From Massilia terrae (GTDB lineage: Bacteria; Pseudomonadota; Gammaproteobacteria; Burkholderiales; Burkholderiaceae_D), in contig NZ_JANUGU010000012.1 in the NCBI RefSeq assembly GCF_024753145.1, positions 34,559-98,558 of the forward strand: a DNA stretch of 64,000 bases, written 5' to 3'. Position numbers and translations under genes: made by a program. Below the pieces are notes generated by a model. The model was not told the DNA's origin and searched no databases. It worked only from the letters and a program-made list of their open reading frames with translations. This document shows positions 27,509 through 35,662 of this stretch, piece by piece. Every line of letters starts with the position of its first letter. The stretch's first letter is position 1.

Positions 27509-30500
27509 TCATGCTGCGCCGGCCGGGTGGCGGTGCTGGTCCAGGAAGGCGGCCAGCTGGTTCACGCTCTGGTGGTCGAACAGCAGTTCGGGCACGACCT
27601 GCATGCCGAGGCGCTGTTCGAGGTCGACCGCGATCGAGGCGGTCGCCAGCGAATCCATGCCGAGGGTGGTGAACGGCGTGTCGAAGTCGAGCGCGTGGAT
27701 CTCGCGGCGCTCGCTGCGCAGCCACTTGAGCAGGCACTCGTGGATGATCGCGCGGGTGGTCGCCGAACCATGGCTTGGGGGCGGTGGCGTGTCCAGTTGC
27801 AGATGCGGCGCCGGCGGCGCTGCGGCGGCGCGGCGCAGCAGCGCGTCCGGCTGGTGGTCTTCGCCGGCCAGCCCCTGTTCGAGGTCGCCGATCGAGTTCG
27901 CATAGCCGGCCACCAGTTCGAGCAGGGCGGCGGGGCGCGCATACGGGCGCTGTCCGGCCAGCTCCGACAGCAGCGCCTGCAGCTGGACGTTGAAACGGCG
28001 GCGCGCCCACACCACGGCATTGCTGGCCGCGAGCCCTTCGGCGCCGATGGCCTGCTGGCGCTGCTCGGCCGCGCCCAGCAGGAAGGCGCTGGCGGCCAGT
28101 TCGCCCAGGCGGTAGTCGATCCACTGGCGCGCAGCGGCCTGCGATCCGAACAGCATGGCCGCGCCATCGGCCAGCGCGCCCACGCGCGCGGCGGCGGCGC
28201 CCAGTTCGGCGGCCAGCGCGGGCCGCGCCAGCACGGCGCCGATGAAGTGCTGCGCCGCGTTGTCCGGCCGCGCCAGCGTCGCGCCGAGGTGCGCGTACAG
28301 GGTTTCGGTCGGGCCTTCGAGGATGCGCAACACGCGCGCGTCGCGCAGGATCTGCGGGACGCCATTGGTTTCGATGTAGCCGCGCCCGCCCAGCATCTGC
28401 ACCAGCTGGTCGGCGCCATGGCCAAGCAGTTCGCTGGCGGCAGCCTTGCAGGCCAGGTAGGCTTCCGGAGCGGCCTGGGCGCCGCCGTCGAGCTGCGCGG
28501 CGATCGCGTACACCAGCGCTTCGCAGGCCCAGGCCGCCGATGTCAGGTCCTGCAGGCGCGCGACGGTGACCGCGTTGTCGGCCAGCGTGCCGGTGGCCAC
28601 CGTACGGCGCCACGCATAGCGCGCCATCAGCTGGGCGCAGCGTTTCATCGCGCCGACGCACATGGCGCCGATGCCCAGGCGGCTGAACAGCATCGCGTCG
28701 TGCGCCGCTTCCATGCCTTCGCCGGGCGCCAGCAGCACCGCGTCGTCCGGCACGAAGGCGTCATCCAGCAGCACGGTGTTCTGGATCATGCCGCGCATGC
28801 CCATGGTCAGCGCTTCCGGACCTTGCGCCAGGCCCTCGTTGTCGGCGTTGACCAAGAGGGCGATCATGCCCAGCGGGCTGCCGTCGGCCGCGCTGGCCTT
28901 GGCGAACACGGTGATCAGGCCGGCCCACGCGGCCAGGCCAATCCACTGCTTCTCGGCCTTGACGCGCCAGCCGCCGGCCGTCTTCACGGCGGTCGCGCGC
29001 AGCGCCATCGGGTTCGATCCGGCGGCCGGCTCGGTCAGCGCGAACGCGGCCAGCTGGCGGCCGGAGGCGAGCTGCGGCAGCAGGCGTTCGCGCTGGGCTT
29101 CGGAGCCGAAGCGCAGCAGCGGGCGCATGCCAAGGCCATTGTGCACGCCGACCATGGTGGCCACCGTGAGGTCGACCGCGGCCAGCTGTTCCATCACGCG
29201 CAGCAGGTCGGCGGTGGCGAGCTCCTTGCCACCGAAGCGGCGCGGCGCCTGCAGGCCGAAGAAGCCGGCGTTGCCCAGGTCCAGCACAACGTAGGGCGGG
29301 ATGGTGCGGCGTTCGTCGATCACGCGCGAATTCAGGCGCCGTTCGGCATAGCGGCGCAGCCAGGCGATCATCGCATCGGCGCTGGCGCGCGATGCGGCGT
29401 GATCGGTTTGCGCGGCCGCCTGCGCGGCCGGCGCCGGCACCGATGCTGCCGCCGGCTTGGCGGCCCGCGCGGCGCGCCGGTCGAACAGGCTGCCCGGCAT
29501 CACGTAGACCAGCTCCAGCTGCCCCGACAGCGCCAGTTCCTTGCAGCGCGAGCGCTGCACCTTGCCGCTGGTGGTGCGCGGGAAGGTGCCCGGCTTGACG
29601 AACACCACCGACGACACCGAGACGTCGAACTGCTGTGCGATCAGCTTGCACATGTCCTGCGCGATGGCGTCGATGCGGGCCAGGTAGGCGGTCCGGGCGC
29701 GCTGCTGTTCCTCGGTGCCGGACAGGCCTTTGTCCAGCTGCGCGGCGGCGCGCACCAGGTTGCGGTTGGCCTCGGCCACGATCGCCAGCCGCTCCTGGCC
29801 GTTGGCCTCGACCGAAAACGCGGCGCACATGTTCGGCTCGATGAAGTCGATCGCGTGCTCGATGACTTCCTCGATGTCCTGCGGGTAGACGTTGCGGCCG
29901 TTGATGATGATGAGGTCCTTCAACCGTCCCGTGATGAACAGCTCGCCGTCGCGCATGAAGGCCAGGTCGCCGGTGCGCAGGAACGGTCCTTCGCCGCTGC
30001 CGGCCAGGCGCGCGCCGAACACCTCGGCGCTTTCCTCCGGCCGGTTCCAGTAGCCGCGCGCGACGCTCGGGCCGGCGACCCACACCTCGCCCACGCGGTG
30101 GCTCGATACCGGCAGCCGCGTCTCGGGATCGACCACCAGTACCCGGGCGCCGGCGCCGACCCGGCCGGAGCTGACGATTTCGCGCGCGTCCGGGTCGCCC
30201 GGCGCGGCATCGCGGATCTGGTTCCCCTCGAGCAGCGACTTGCTCACGGTGCGCATCAGGGGCGCCCGCCCGCGCGGGCCGCCGGATACGAACAGCGTGG
30301 TCTCGGCCATGCCGTAGCAGGGGAACAGGGCGGTGTCGCGCATGCCGCAGCGCGCGAACGCGGCGGCAAACGCGCGCAGGGTGCCGGCGCGCACCGGCTC
30401 CGAGCCGTTGTAGGCGACGTCGAGGCTGGACAGGTCCAGCCCGGCCTTCTGCTCCTCGCCGATGCGCGTGGTGCAGTAGTCCCAGCCGAAATTGGGCGCG

Positions 30501-31300
30501 CCGGCGCAGGTGCCGCGGTAGCGCGAGATCGCCTCCAGCCATTGCAGCGGATTTTTCAGGAAGCTGGCCGGCGCCATCAGCACGCAGTGAAAGCCCACGT
30601 GCAGCGGCGACACCACGCTGCCGATCAGCCCCATGTCGTGGAACAGCGGCAGCCAGCTGACCATCACGGTGGCCGGCCCGAAGCCGAAGCCTTCGCGGAT
30701 CGAGGCGACGTTGGCGGCGATGTTGCGGTGCGTGATCTCGACGCCTTTCGGCAGCGAGGTAGAGCCGGAGGTGTACTGCAGGAAGGCGACCATGTCGGGG
30801 CCGATCTCCGGCAGTGCGGCCGGGTCGCCGGACGGCTCCAGCAGGTCGGTCGACAGGCAGCTGCGGCTGTCCGCATCGACCAGCGACAGGCTGGCCAGCA
30901 CCGCCGTTTCGCAATCGCTGCGGGTCAGGATCAGGGCCGGGTCGGCATCCTCCACCAGCGCCTTGAGGCGGCGCGAGGCGCGCGTCTTGTGCGGGATGGT
31001 GGACGGCACGGCGATGATCCCGGCCAGCAGGCAGGCCAGGTAGACCGTGATGAATTCGAGCCCGGCGGGATACAGCAGCAGGGCGCGCGCGCCCGGTGCG
31101 GCATGCCCGGCCAGCGTGGCCGCCAGCGCACTGGCGCGCCGCTCAAGTTCGCCGTAGGTGATCTCGTCGATGCGGCCGTCGTCGCGCAGGAAGGTGTAGG
31201 CCAGGCGCCCGGGCGCCGCGCGCGCGTGCTCGCGCAAGCGCTCGGTGAGCAGGACGATGTCTTCGCCGGTTATGCCGCTGATGTCCTGCATCTCTCCCAA
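27509..31300 (-). CDS. Fused fatty acyl-AMP ligase / acyl-CoA dehydrogenase / acyl carrier protein
   Basis: 1263 residues from TTG 31300 (AGGGGA 5 bases upstream); ATG 31291 gives 1260. Residues ~15-590 are an adenylation domain of the fatty acyl-AMP ligase type (QYTSGSTSLPKG, YGMAETTLFVSGG, TGDLAFM, GRLKDLIIINGRN). Residues ~640-1020 are a flavin acyl-CoA dehydrogenase (FALTEPAAGSNPMAL, QMLGGRGYIETNGVPQI). Residues ~1180-1250 are a carrier domain with phosphopantetheine Ser1217 in GMDSLATA. Logic: load a fatty acid on the carrier and introduce a 2,3-double bond. The next enzyme upstream is an alpha-oxoamine synthase, which would use the acyl thioester. Cytosolic. The product is unknown. Confidence 0.93.
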   Translation of the reverse strand: MGEMQDISGITGEDIVLLTERLREHARAAPGRLAYTFLRDDGRIDEITYGELERRASALAATLAGHAAPGARALLLYPAGLEFITVYLACLLAGIIAVPSTIPHKTRASRRLKALVEDADPALILTRSDCETAVLASLSLVDADSRSCLSTDLLEPSGDPAALPEIGPDMVAFLQYTSGSTSLPKGVEITHRNIAANVASIREGFGFGPATVMVSWLPLFHDMGLIGSVVSPLHVGFHCVLMAPASFLKNPLQWLEAISRYRGTCAGAPNFGWDYCTTRIGEEQKAGLDLSSLDVAYNGSEPVRAGTLRAFAAAFARCGMRDTALFPCYGMAETTLFVSGGPRGRAPLMRTVSKSLLEGNQIRDAAPGDPDAREIVSSGRVGAGARVLVVDPETRLPVSSHRVGEVWVAGPSVARGYWNRPEESAEVFGARLAGSGEGPFLRTGDLAFMRDGELFITGRLKDLIIINGRNVYPQDIEEVIEHAIDFIEPNMCAAFSVEANGQERLAIVAEANRNLVRAAAQLDKGLSGTEEQQRARTAYLARIDAIAQDMCKLIAQQFDVSVSSVVFVKPGTFPRTTSGKVQRSRCKELALSGQLELVYVMPGSLFDRRAARAAKPAAASVPAPAAQAAAQTDHAASRASADAMIAWLRRYAERRLNSRVIDERRTIPPYVVLDLGNAGFFGLQAPRRFGGKELATADLLRVMEQLAAVDLTVATMVGVHNGLGMRPLLRFGSEAQRERLLPQLASGRQLAAFALTEPAAGSNPMALRATAVKTAGGWRVKAEKQWIGLAAWAGLITVFAKASAADGSPLGMIALLVNADNEGLAQGPEALTMGMRGMIQNTVLLDDAFVPDDAVLLAPGEGMEAAHDAMLFSRLGIGAMCVGAMKRCAQLMARYAWRRTVATGTLADNAVTVARLQDLTSAAWACEALVYAIAAQLDGGAQAAPEAYLACKAAASELLGHGADQLVQMLGGRGYIETNGVPQILRDARVLRILEGPTETLYAHLGATLARPDNAAQHFIGAVLARPALAAELGAAAARVGALADGAAMLFGSQAAARQWIDYRLGELAASAFLLGAAEQRQQAIGAEGLAASNAVVWARRRFNVQLQALLSELAGQRPYARPAALLELVAGYANSIGDLEQGLAGEDHQPDALLRRAAAAPPAPHLQLDTPPPPSHGSATTRAIIHECLLKWLRSERREIHALDFDTPFTTLGMDSLATASIAVDLEQRLGMQVVPELLFDHQSVNQLAAFLDQHRHPAGAA

Positions 31301-31312
31301 ATCGGTCCCCTG

Positions 31313-32713
31313 TCAGTGGCCGCGCCCCGGCCCGTCCTCGGCCAGCTCGATGGCCCGCCGCGCACGCGCGACCGCTTGCCCGATGACGGGTGCGGCTCGC
31401 TTAATTTGTTGCATATTATGGTTGGACATTAACTGAAGGCGCAAGCGGGAGGCGCCGACGGGCACTCCGGGGAATTCGACCTGGTTGACGAACACCGACT
31501 GCTCGAACAGCAGTTTGCCGACCAGCCGCGAGACCTTTTCGCTGCCGATCAGGACCGGCACGATCGGCGAGGCGATGCCCATGCAGTGCAGCCCTTCGGC
31601 CGCCAGCTGGGCGCGCAGGCCCTCGGCATTGCGCATCAGGTCCGCGCGCAGGGCGTCGCCCTCGCCGCCGCGGATGATCGCGATGCACTCGCGGATCACC
31701 GCCGCCTGCACCGGCGAGAGCGCGTTGGAGAACATGTGCGGCCCGGCGAACAGCTGCAGGTGGCGCTTGACCGCGCGTGACGCGGTGGCGACGAAGCCGC
31801 CGTTCGAGCCGAAGGTCTTGGAGAAGGCGCCCATCACCAGGTCGATCTCGCCGGTCATGCCCTGCTGGGCGATGCAGCCGCCGCCGCCCGGTCCCATCGC
31901 GCCCAGGTCGTGCGCCACGTCCACCAGCAGGGTCGCGCCGAATTCGCGGCAGGCCTGCTGCAGTCCGGCCAGGTCGGGGGTGTCCGAGTCCATGCTGAAC
32001 AGGCCCTCGGTGACCACCAGGATGCCGTTGGCGCTGTCGCGCGCGCGGATCGCGGCCAGCTGCTCGCGCACGTGCGCCAGGTCGAGGTGGCGGTTGATGG
32101 CGACGTTGGGCGTGGCCGCGGCCGCGCCCTGGCGCAGCGAGGCATGCGCGAACTGGTCGATCACGATGTGGTCCTGCGGCTGCACCAGCGCCGTGATGGC
32201 GCCGAAGGCCGCGCCCCAGCCGGTGGGGAACAGGGCCACGTGGTCGAGCGCGACCAGGCCGGCGATCGCCTGCTCCAGTTCCAGCGAGATGCGGGTGTTC
32301 CCGAGCAGGACCGCCGAGCCGGCGCTGTGCGGGCCGGCCTCGCGCAGCGCCCGCGCCGCCGCTTCCGCCACCTGCGGGTGCGAGGCCAGCGACAGGTAGT
32401 CCTGCGAGGCGAAATTGATGCCGCGCGCGCCGTGGCCGCCTTCGTCGCGGATGCTGGCGATCGGCAGCGGCGCGCCGTCGAGCGAGCGGGTGTACTGCCA
32501 CAGGCCGTCGCGGCTGCGGGCGTCGTGCCAGGTTTCGACCGCGCCGACGCGGCCCAGCAGGTCGGCGCCGCGCGGCTGCGCGAACTGGGCCGCCGATCCG
32601 GTCAGCGAGCCCTTGGCCAGCATCGCGCGCACCTGCTGCGCCAGTTCGGCGTCCGGGTCGTGCTGCGGCGCGCCACCGTCCTGCGGCAGCGCGGCTTGGA
32701 ATGAGTCGCTCAT
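31313..32713 (-). CDS. Alpha-oxoamine synthase (PLP), CqsA/SPT/AONS family
   Basis: 466 residues. After an ~80-residue N-terminal extension comes a fold-type I PLP enzyme: INFASQDYLSLASHP, GSAVLLGNTRISLELE, LVDVAHDLGAMGPGG and the PLP lysine K299 in FSKTFGSNGG. The family condenses an amino acid with an acyl thioester, losing CO2, to give an alpha-aminoketone (AONS, serine palmitoyltransferase, quorum-signal synthases CqsA/LqsA). It lies 12 bases upstream of the ligase-dehydrogenase-carrier gene, so that protein probably supplies the acyl-carrier substrate. It is too far from bio genes to be read as biotin synthesis. Confidence 0.9.
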   Translation of the reverse strand: MSDSFQAALPQDGGAPQHDPDAELAQQVRAMLAKGSLTGSAAQFAQPRGADLLGRVGAVETWHDARSRDGLWQYTRSLDGAPLPIASIRDEGGHGARGINFASQDYLSLASHPQVAEAAARALREAGPHSAGSAVLLGNTRISLELEQAIAGLVALDHVALFPTGWGAAFGAITALVQPQDHIVIDQFAHASLRQGAAAATPNVAINRHLDLAHVREQLAAIRARDSANGILVVTEGLFSMDSDTPDLAGLQQACREFGATLLVDVAHDLGAMGPGGGGCIAQQGMTGEIDLVMGAFSKTFGSNGGFVATASRAVKRHLQLFAGPHMFSNALSPVQAAVIRECIAIIRGGEGDALRADLMRNAEGLRAQLAAEGLHCMGIASPIVPVLIGSEKVSRLVGKLLFEQSVFVNQVEFPGVPVGASRLRLQLMSNHNMQQIKRAAPVIGQAVARARRAIELAEDGPGRGH

Positions 32714-32735
32714 GGTGTGATTGTAGCCGGACGGG

Positions 32736-35258
32736 TCAGGCGACCATCCGGGCCGGCGCGGCTTCGCGCTGCTGCCGCAGCAGCTCGGCGATCTGCTCGT
32801 GGCCGAGCGGGCGGTGGAAGTAGTAGCCCTGGGCGAAATCGCAGCCCATCGCGGCCAGGTCGGCCAGCTGGCCGGCGGTTTCCACCGCTTCCGCGATCAC
32901 GATCAGCTGCAGGCGGTGCGCCATGTGGATGATCGATTCGGCCAGCGCATGGGCGCGCGTGCTTTCGCCATCCTGGCCCAGGCGCATGACGAAGCTGCGG
33001 TCCATCTTGAGGATGTCCACCGGCAGCTCGGCCAGGTAGGACAGGCTCGAATAACCGGTGCCGAAGTCGTCGATCGAGATCTTGATGCCGGCGTCGCGCA
33101 GCGTTTGCAGGCCGATGCGGTTGGTCTCGACGCTGTCGACCAGGATGCCCTCGGTGATCTCGAGTTCCAGGCAGGCCGGCTCGATGCCGGTATCGGCCAC
33201 CACCGCCAGCACCCGTTCGATCAGTTCCGCATGCTTGAGCTGGCGCGCCGACAGGTTGACCGCGGTCTTCACCGCCGGCAGGCCGGCTTCGCGCCAGGCC
33301 CGGTTCTGCTGGCAGGCGGTGCGCAGCACCCATTCGCCGATCGGCACGATCAGGCCGGTCTCCTCGGCCAGGCCGATGAAACGCCCCGGTTCGATGCGGC
33401 CGTATTGCGGGTGGTCCCAGCGCACCAGCGCCTCGACCCCGACGATGCGTTTGGTGGCCAGGTCGATCTGCGGCTGGTACTGCAGGATCAGCTGGTTGTT
33501 GGCGAGCGCCTCGCGCAGGTGGTTCTTCAGCACCAGCCGTTCGGACGGCGGCAGCGGTTCGTCCGAGGTGTAGACCTGCACGCTGTTCTCGCCCCAGCGC
33601 TTGGCGCTGCCCATGGCGGTGTCGGCGCGCTTGAGCAGCACGTCGATGTCGCAGCCGGGCGCAGGGAAGGTGGCGATGCCGACGCTGAGCGAGACGAAGG
33701 ATTCACGCTCGCCGACCGCCAGCGGCAGGGCGAAGCGGTCGAGGATCTTCTCGGCCACCTGCTGGGCGTCGCCGGGCTGGGCCAGGTCTTCCAGGATCAC
33801 GATGAATTCGTCGCCGCCGGAGCGCACCACGGTGTCCGATTCGCGCAGGCAGGCGCGCACCTTGGCCGCGATCTGCACCAGCACGGCGTCGCCGGCCTCG
33901 AAGCCGAGCGCCTCGTTGATGTCCTTGAACTTGTTCACGTTCAGCAGCATCAGCCCGACCATGCGCTCGTTGCGCACCGCGCGTGCCATCGCGTGCGCCA
34001 GGCGGTCGCGCAGCACGCGCCGTCCCAGCAGCCCGGTGAGCGGGTCGCACTGGCTGGTGTCGCCCGACTCCAGCAGCGGCGCGCCGGCCGTGGCGCCGCT
34101 GTCGTCGACGATGCGGCGCGCGACGTCGATCGACTGGCCGTAGTTGACCACGCGGTTGCGGCCGCCCGACTTGGCCATGTACAGCGCCTCGTCGGCGCGG
34201 CTGACGGTCTGGCCGATGGTCTCGCCGTTGCGGTACTGCGCGACCCCGATCGACACCGAGATCCGCAGGCCGTCGGCGACGTCCGGGAACAGCAGCCGCT
34301 CGACCGTGTAGCGCACCCGCTCGGCGAACAGCATCGCGTCCTCCAGCGAGGTGGTGGGCAGCATCAGCAGGAATTCCTCGCCGCCGTAGCGGCCGAAGCA
34401 GTCGGTCTCGCGGATCTTCTTCTGCACCGTCAGCGCGAAGCTGCGCAGCACCACGTCGCCGGCCGCGTGGCCGTAGGTGTCGTTGATGCGCTTGAAGTGG
34501 TCGATGTCGAGCAGGCAGATGCAGAAGGCGTTGGCGCCGTTGTGCTGCACCCGCGCGCGCTCCTGCTCGATCAGGTCGATCAGGTGGCGGCGGTTATGGC
34601 TGCCGGTGAGCTCGTCGCGGATCGCCAGTTCGTTGATCACGTTGAGCGCCTGTTCGAGCTTGATGAAGCCCTGGGTCTTGGTCAGCTCGAACAGCAGCAC
34701 GAACACCACGATCACCAGGTACAGGCCGAGGTCGCACAGCAGGTACAGCAGGTCCATGTCCTTGACCGGGTGGCCGGGCAGGGGGAAGCCGAGCAGGGGC
34801 AGGGTGTAGATCGCGACCACCGCCAGGCAGCTCATGCTGAGCCAGAACACGGCGGTGCCGACGCCGCCGAGGAACATCGCCACCACCGGCGCCGTGATCA
34901 GCCAGCCGGCGGTGGGCGCGTTCACCCCGCCCAGGTTGAAGGTCAGCCAGGTGAAGTTGAAGAACACCGCGCACAGGAACACTTCGCGCGCGATCGCGAT
35001 GCTGCGCGTGAACTTGAGCAGGAACGGCGCCAGGAACATGAAGCCGCAGCAGGTCAGGATCTCGTGCGCCGCGACCGGGAAGCCGAGCAGGTAATAGGCG
35101 AGCGCGTAGAACGGGCCGGACAAGGCGGCCATCAGGACCGCGTTGATCACGTTTTGCGCCCGTGTCAGCTGGGCCGCGTGCTGTTGCGCTTCGGCGGGGA
35201 TGAACCAGTGGATCGCCGTGATGTAACGGCTGACCCAGTGTGAGCTGGCGTTTTGCAT
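32736..35258 (-). CDS. Membrane GGDEF-GGDEF-EAL cyclic-di-GMP protein
   Basis: 840 residues. Residues ~35-215 hold about seven hydrophobic segments of a MASE-like sensor. Two GGDEF domains follow in tandem: the first has GGEEF (292-296), the second GGDEF (481-485), and each has an I-site RxxD (RETD, RESD) five residues before. The EAL domain (from E609: EALVRW, VNLSARQL, ELEITEG, DDFGTGYSS, LKMDRSF, EAVE) keeps all known catalytic residues. Both synthesis and breakdown of c-di-GMP are therefore possible. Its stop is 22 bases from the oxoamine synthase start, so it heads that operon; the sensor half is repeated in the last gene of the operon. Confidence 0.93.
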   Translation of the reverse strand: MQNASSHWVSRYITAIHWFIPAEAQQHAAQLTRAQNVINAVLMAALSGPFYALAYYLLGFPVAAHEILTCCGFMFLAPFLLKFTRSIAIAREVFLCAVFFNFTWLTFNLGGVNAPTAGWLITAPVVAMFLGGVGTAVFWLSMSCLAVVAIYTLPLLGFPLPGHPVKDMDLLYLLCDLGLYLVIVVFVLLFELTKTQGFIKLEQALNVINELAIRDELTGSHNRRHLIDLIEQERARVQHNGANAFCICLLDIDHFKRINDTYGHAAGDVVLRSFALTVQKKIRETDCFGRYGGEEFLLMLPTTSLEDAMLFAERVRYTVERLLFPDVADGLRISVSIGVAQYRNGETIGQTVSRADEALYMAKSGGRNRVVNYGQSIDVARRIVDDSGATAGAPLLESGDTSQCDPLTGLLGRRVLRDRLAHAMARAVRNERMVGLMLLNVNKFKDINEALGFEAGDAVLVQIAAKVRACLRESDTVVRSGGDEFIVILEDLAQPGDAQQVAEKILDRFALPLAVGERESFVSLSVGIATFPAPGCDIDVLLKRADTAMGSAKRWGENSVQVYTSDEPLPPSERLVLKNHLREALANNQLILQYQPQIDLATKRIVGVEALVRWDHPQYGRIEPGRFIGLAEETGLIVPIGEWVLRTACQQNRAWREAGLPAVKTAVNLSARQLKHAELIERVLAVVADTGIEPACLELEITEGILVDSVETNRIGLQTLRDAGIKISIDDFGTGYSSLSYLAELPVDILKMDRSFVMRLGQDGESTRAHALAESIIHMAHRLQLIVIAEAVETAGQLADLAAMGCDFAQGYYFHRPLGHEQIAELLRQQREAAPARMVA

Positions 35259-35662
35259 TCTTGTCTCGAGCTGATGAAAGCGCCGGGTAGGGCGCGTGCC
35301 AGGTTTGTTCCGGTTTATCAGAACTTGCCTGATAGTAACACGCGAGCCTCGGGTTTACTTCACAATTGCGTGTCTGGCGGGGAGAGGTGTTGCGCCGACG
35401 TTGCAGATGGCGACCGACCGCCGGTTTTCCCTGAGTGAGCTAGCCAGAACCATGGGGACGCCAACCGGGAGAAAAACGATGGGACGCAGCGATGGCAGCT
35501 CAAGCATAGAGCGCGCCGGCATTGCAAATCAAAGCTTGCGCGGCGCCCGACGCCGGTGTAAGAAATGTCGACTTCCTGTAGTCGGATTGCCATTACCTGT
35601 ATTCGGCTACACTGTGCGCTTTGTGCCAGTAAACACGCCGCCCAATGGAAGAAGAGTCGAAC
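35259..35662. promoter_or_regulatory. 404-base divergent intergenic region between two c-di-GMP genes
   Basis: Contains two small inverted repeats: TATCAG-N7-CTGATA (35316-35334), near the left-going gene, and CGACT-N6-AGTCG (35569-35584). A weak right-going promoter may be TTGCCA (35587-35592) with TACACT (35608-35613) at short 15-base spacing. No convincing coding sequence: frames crossing it run into the downstream gene without a ribosome site. It is likely to hold the promoters of both transcription units. Confidence 0.4.

Noticed and set aside
26906..31432. A 1,508-codon open frame on the plus strand opposite the ligase fusion
   Set aside because: It is antisense to clear domains, is rich in Arg, Gln, His, Ala and Gly with no recognisable motif, and crosses several real gene boundaries; an artefact of high GC.
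31313..32713. Biotin synthesis gene bioF
   Set aside because: Family fits, but there are no bio neighbours, the protein has a long N-terminal extension, and it is in an operon with an acyl-carrier fusion protein.
32720..32725. TACAAT as a promoter for the oxoamine synthase gene
   Set aside because: It lies 7 bases before the start with no -35 box, and the gap to the upstream gene is only 22 bases; co-transcription is simpler.
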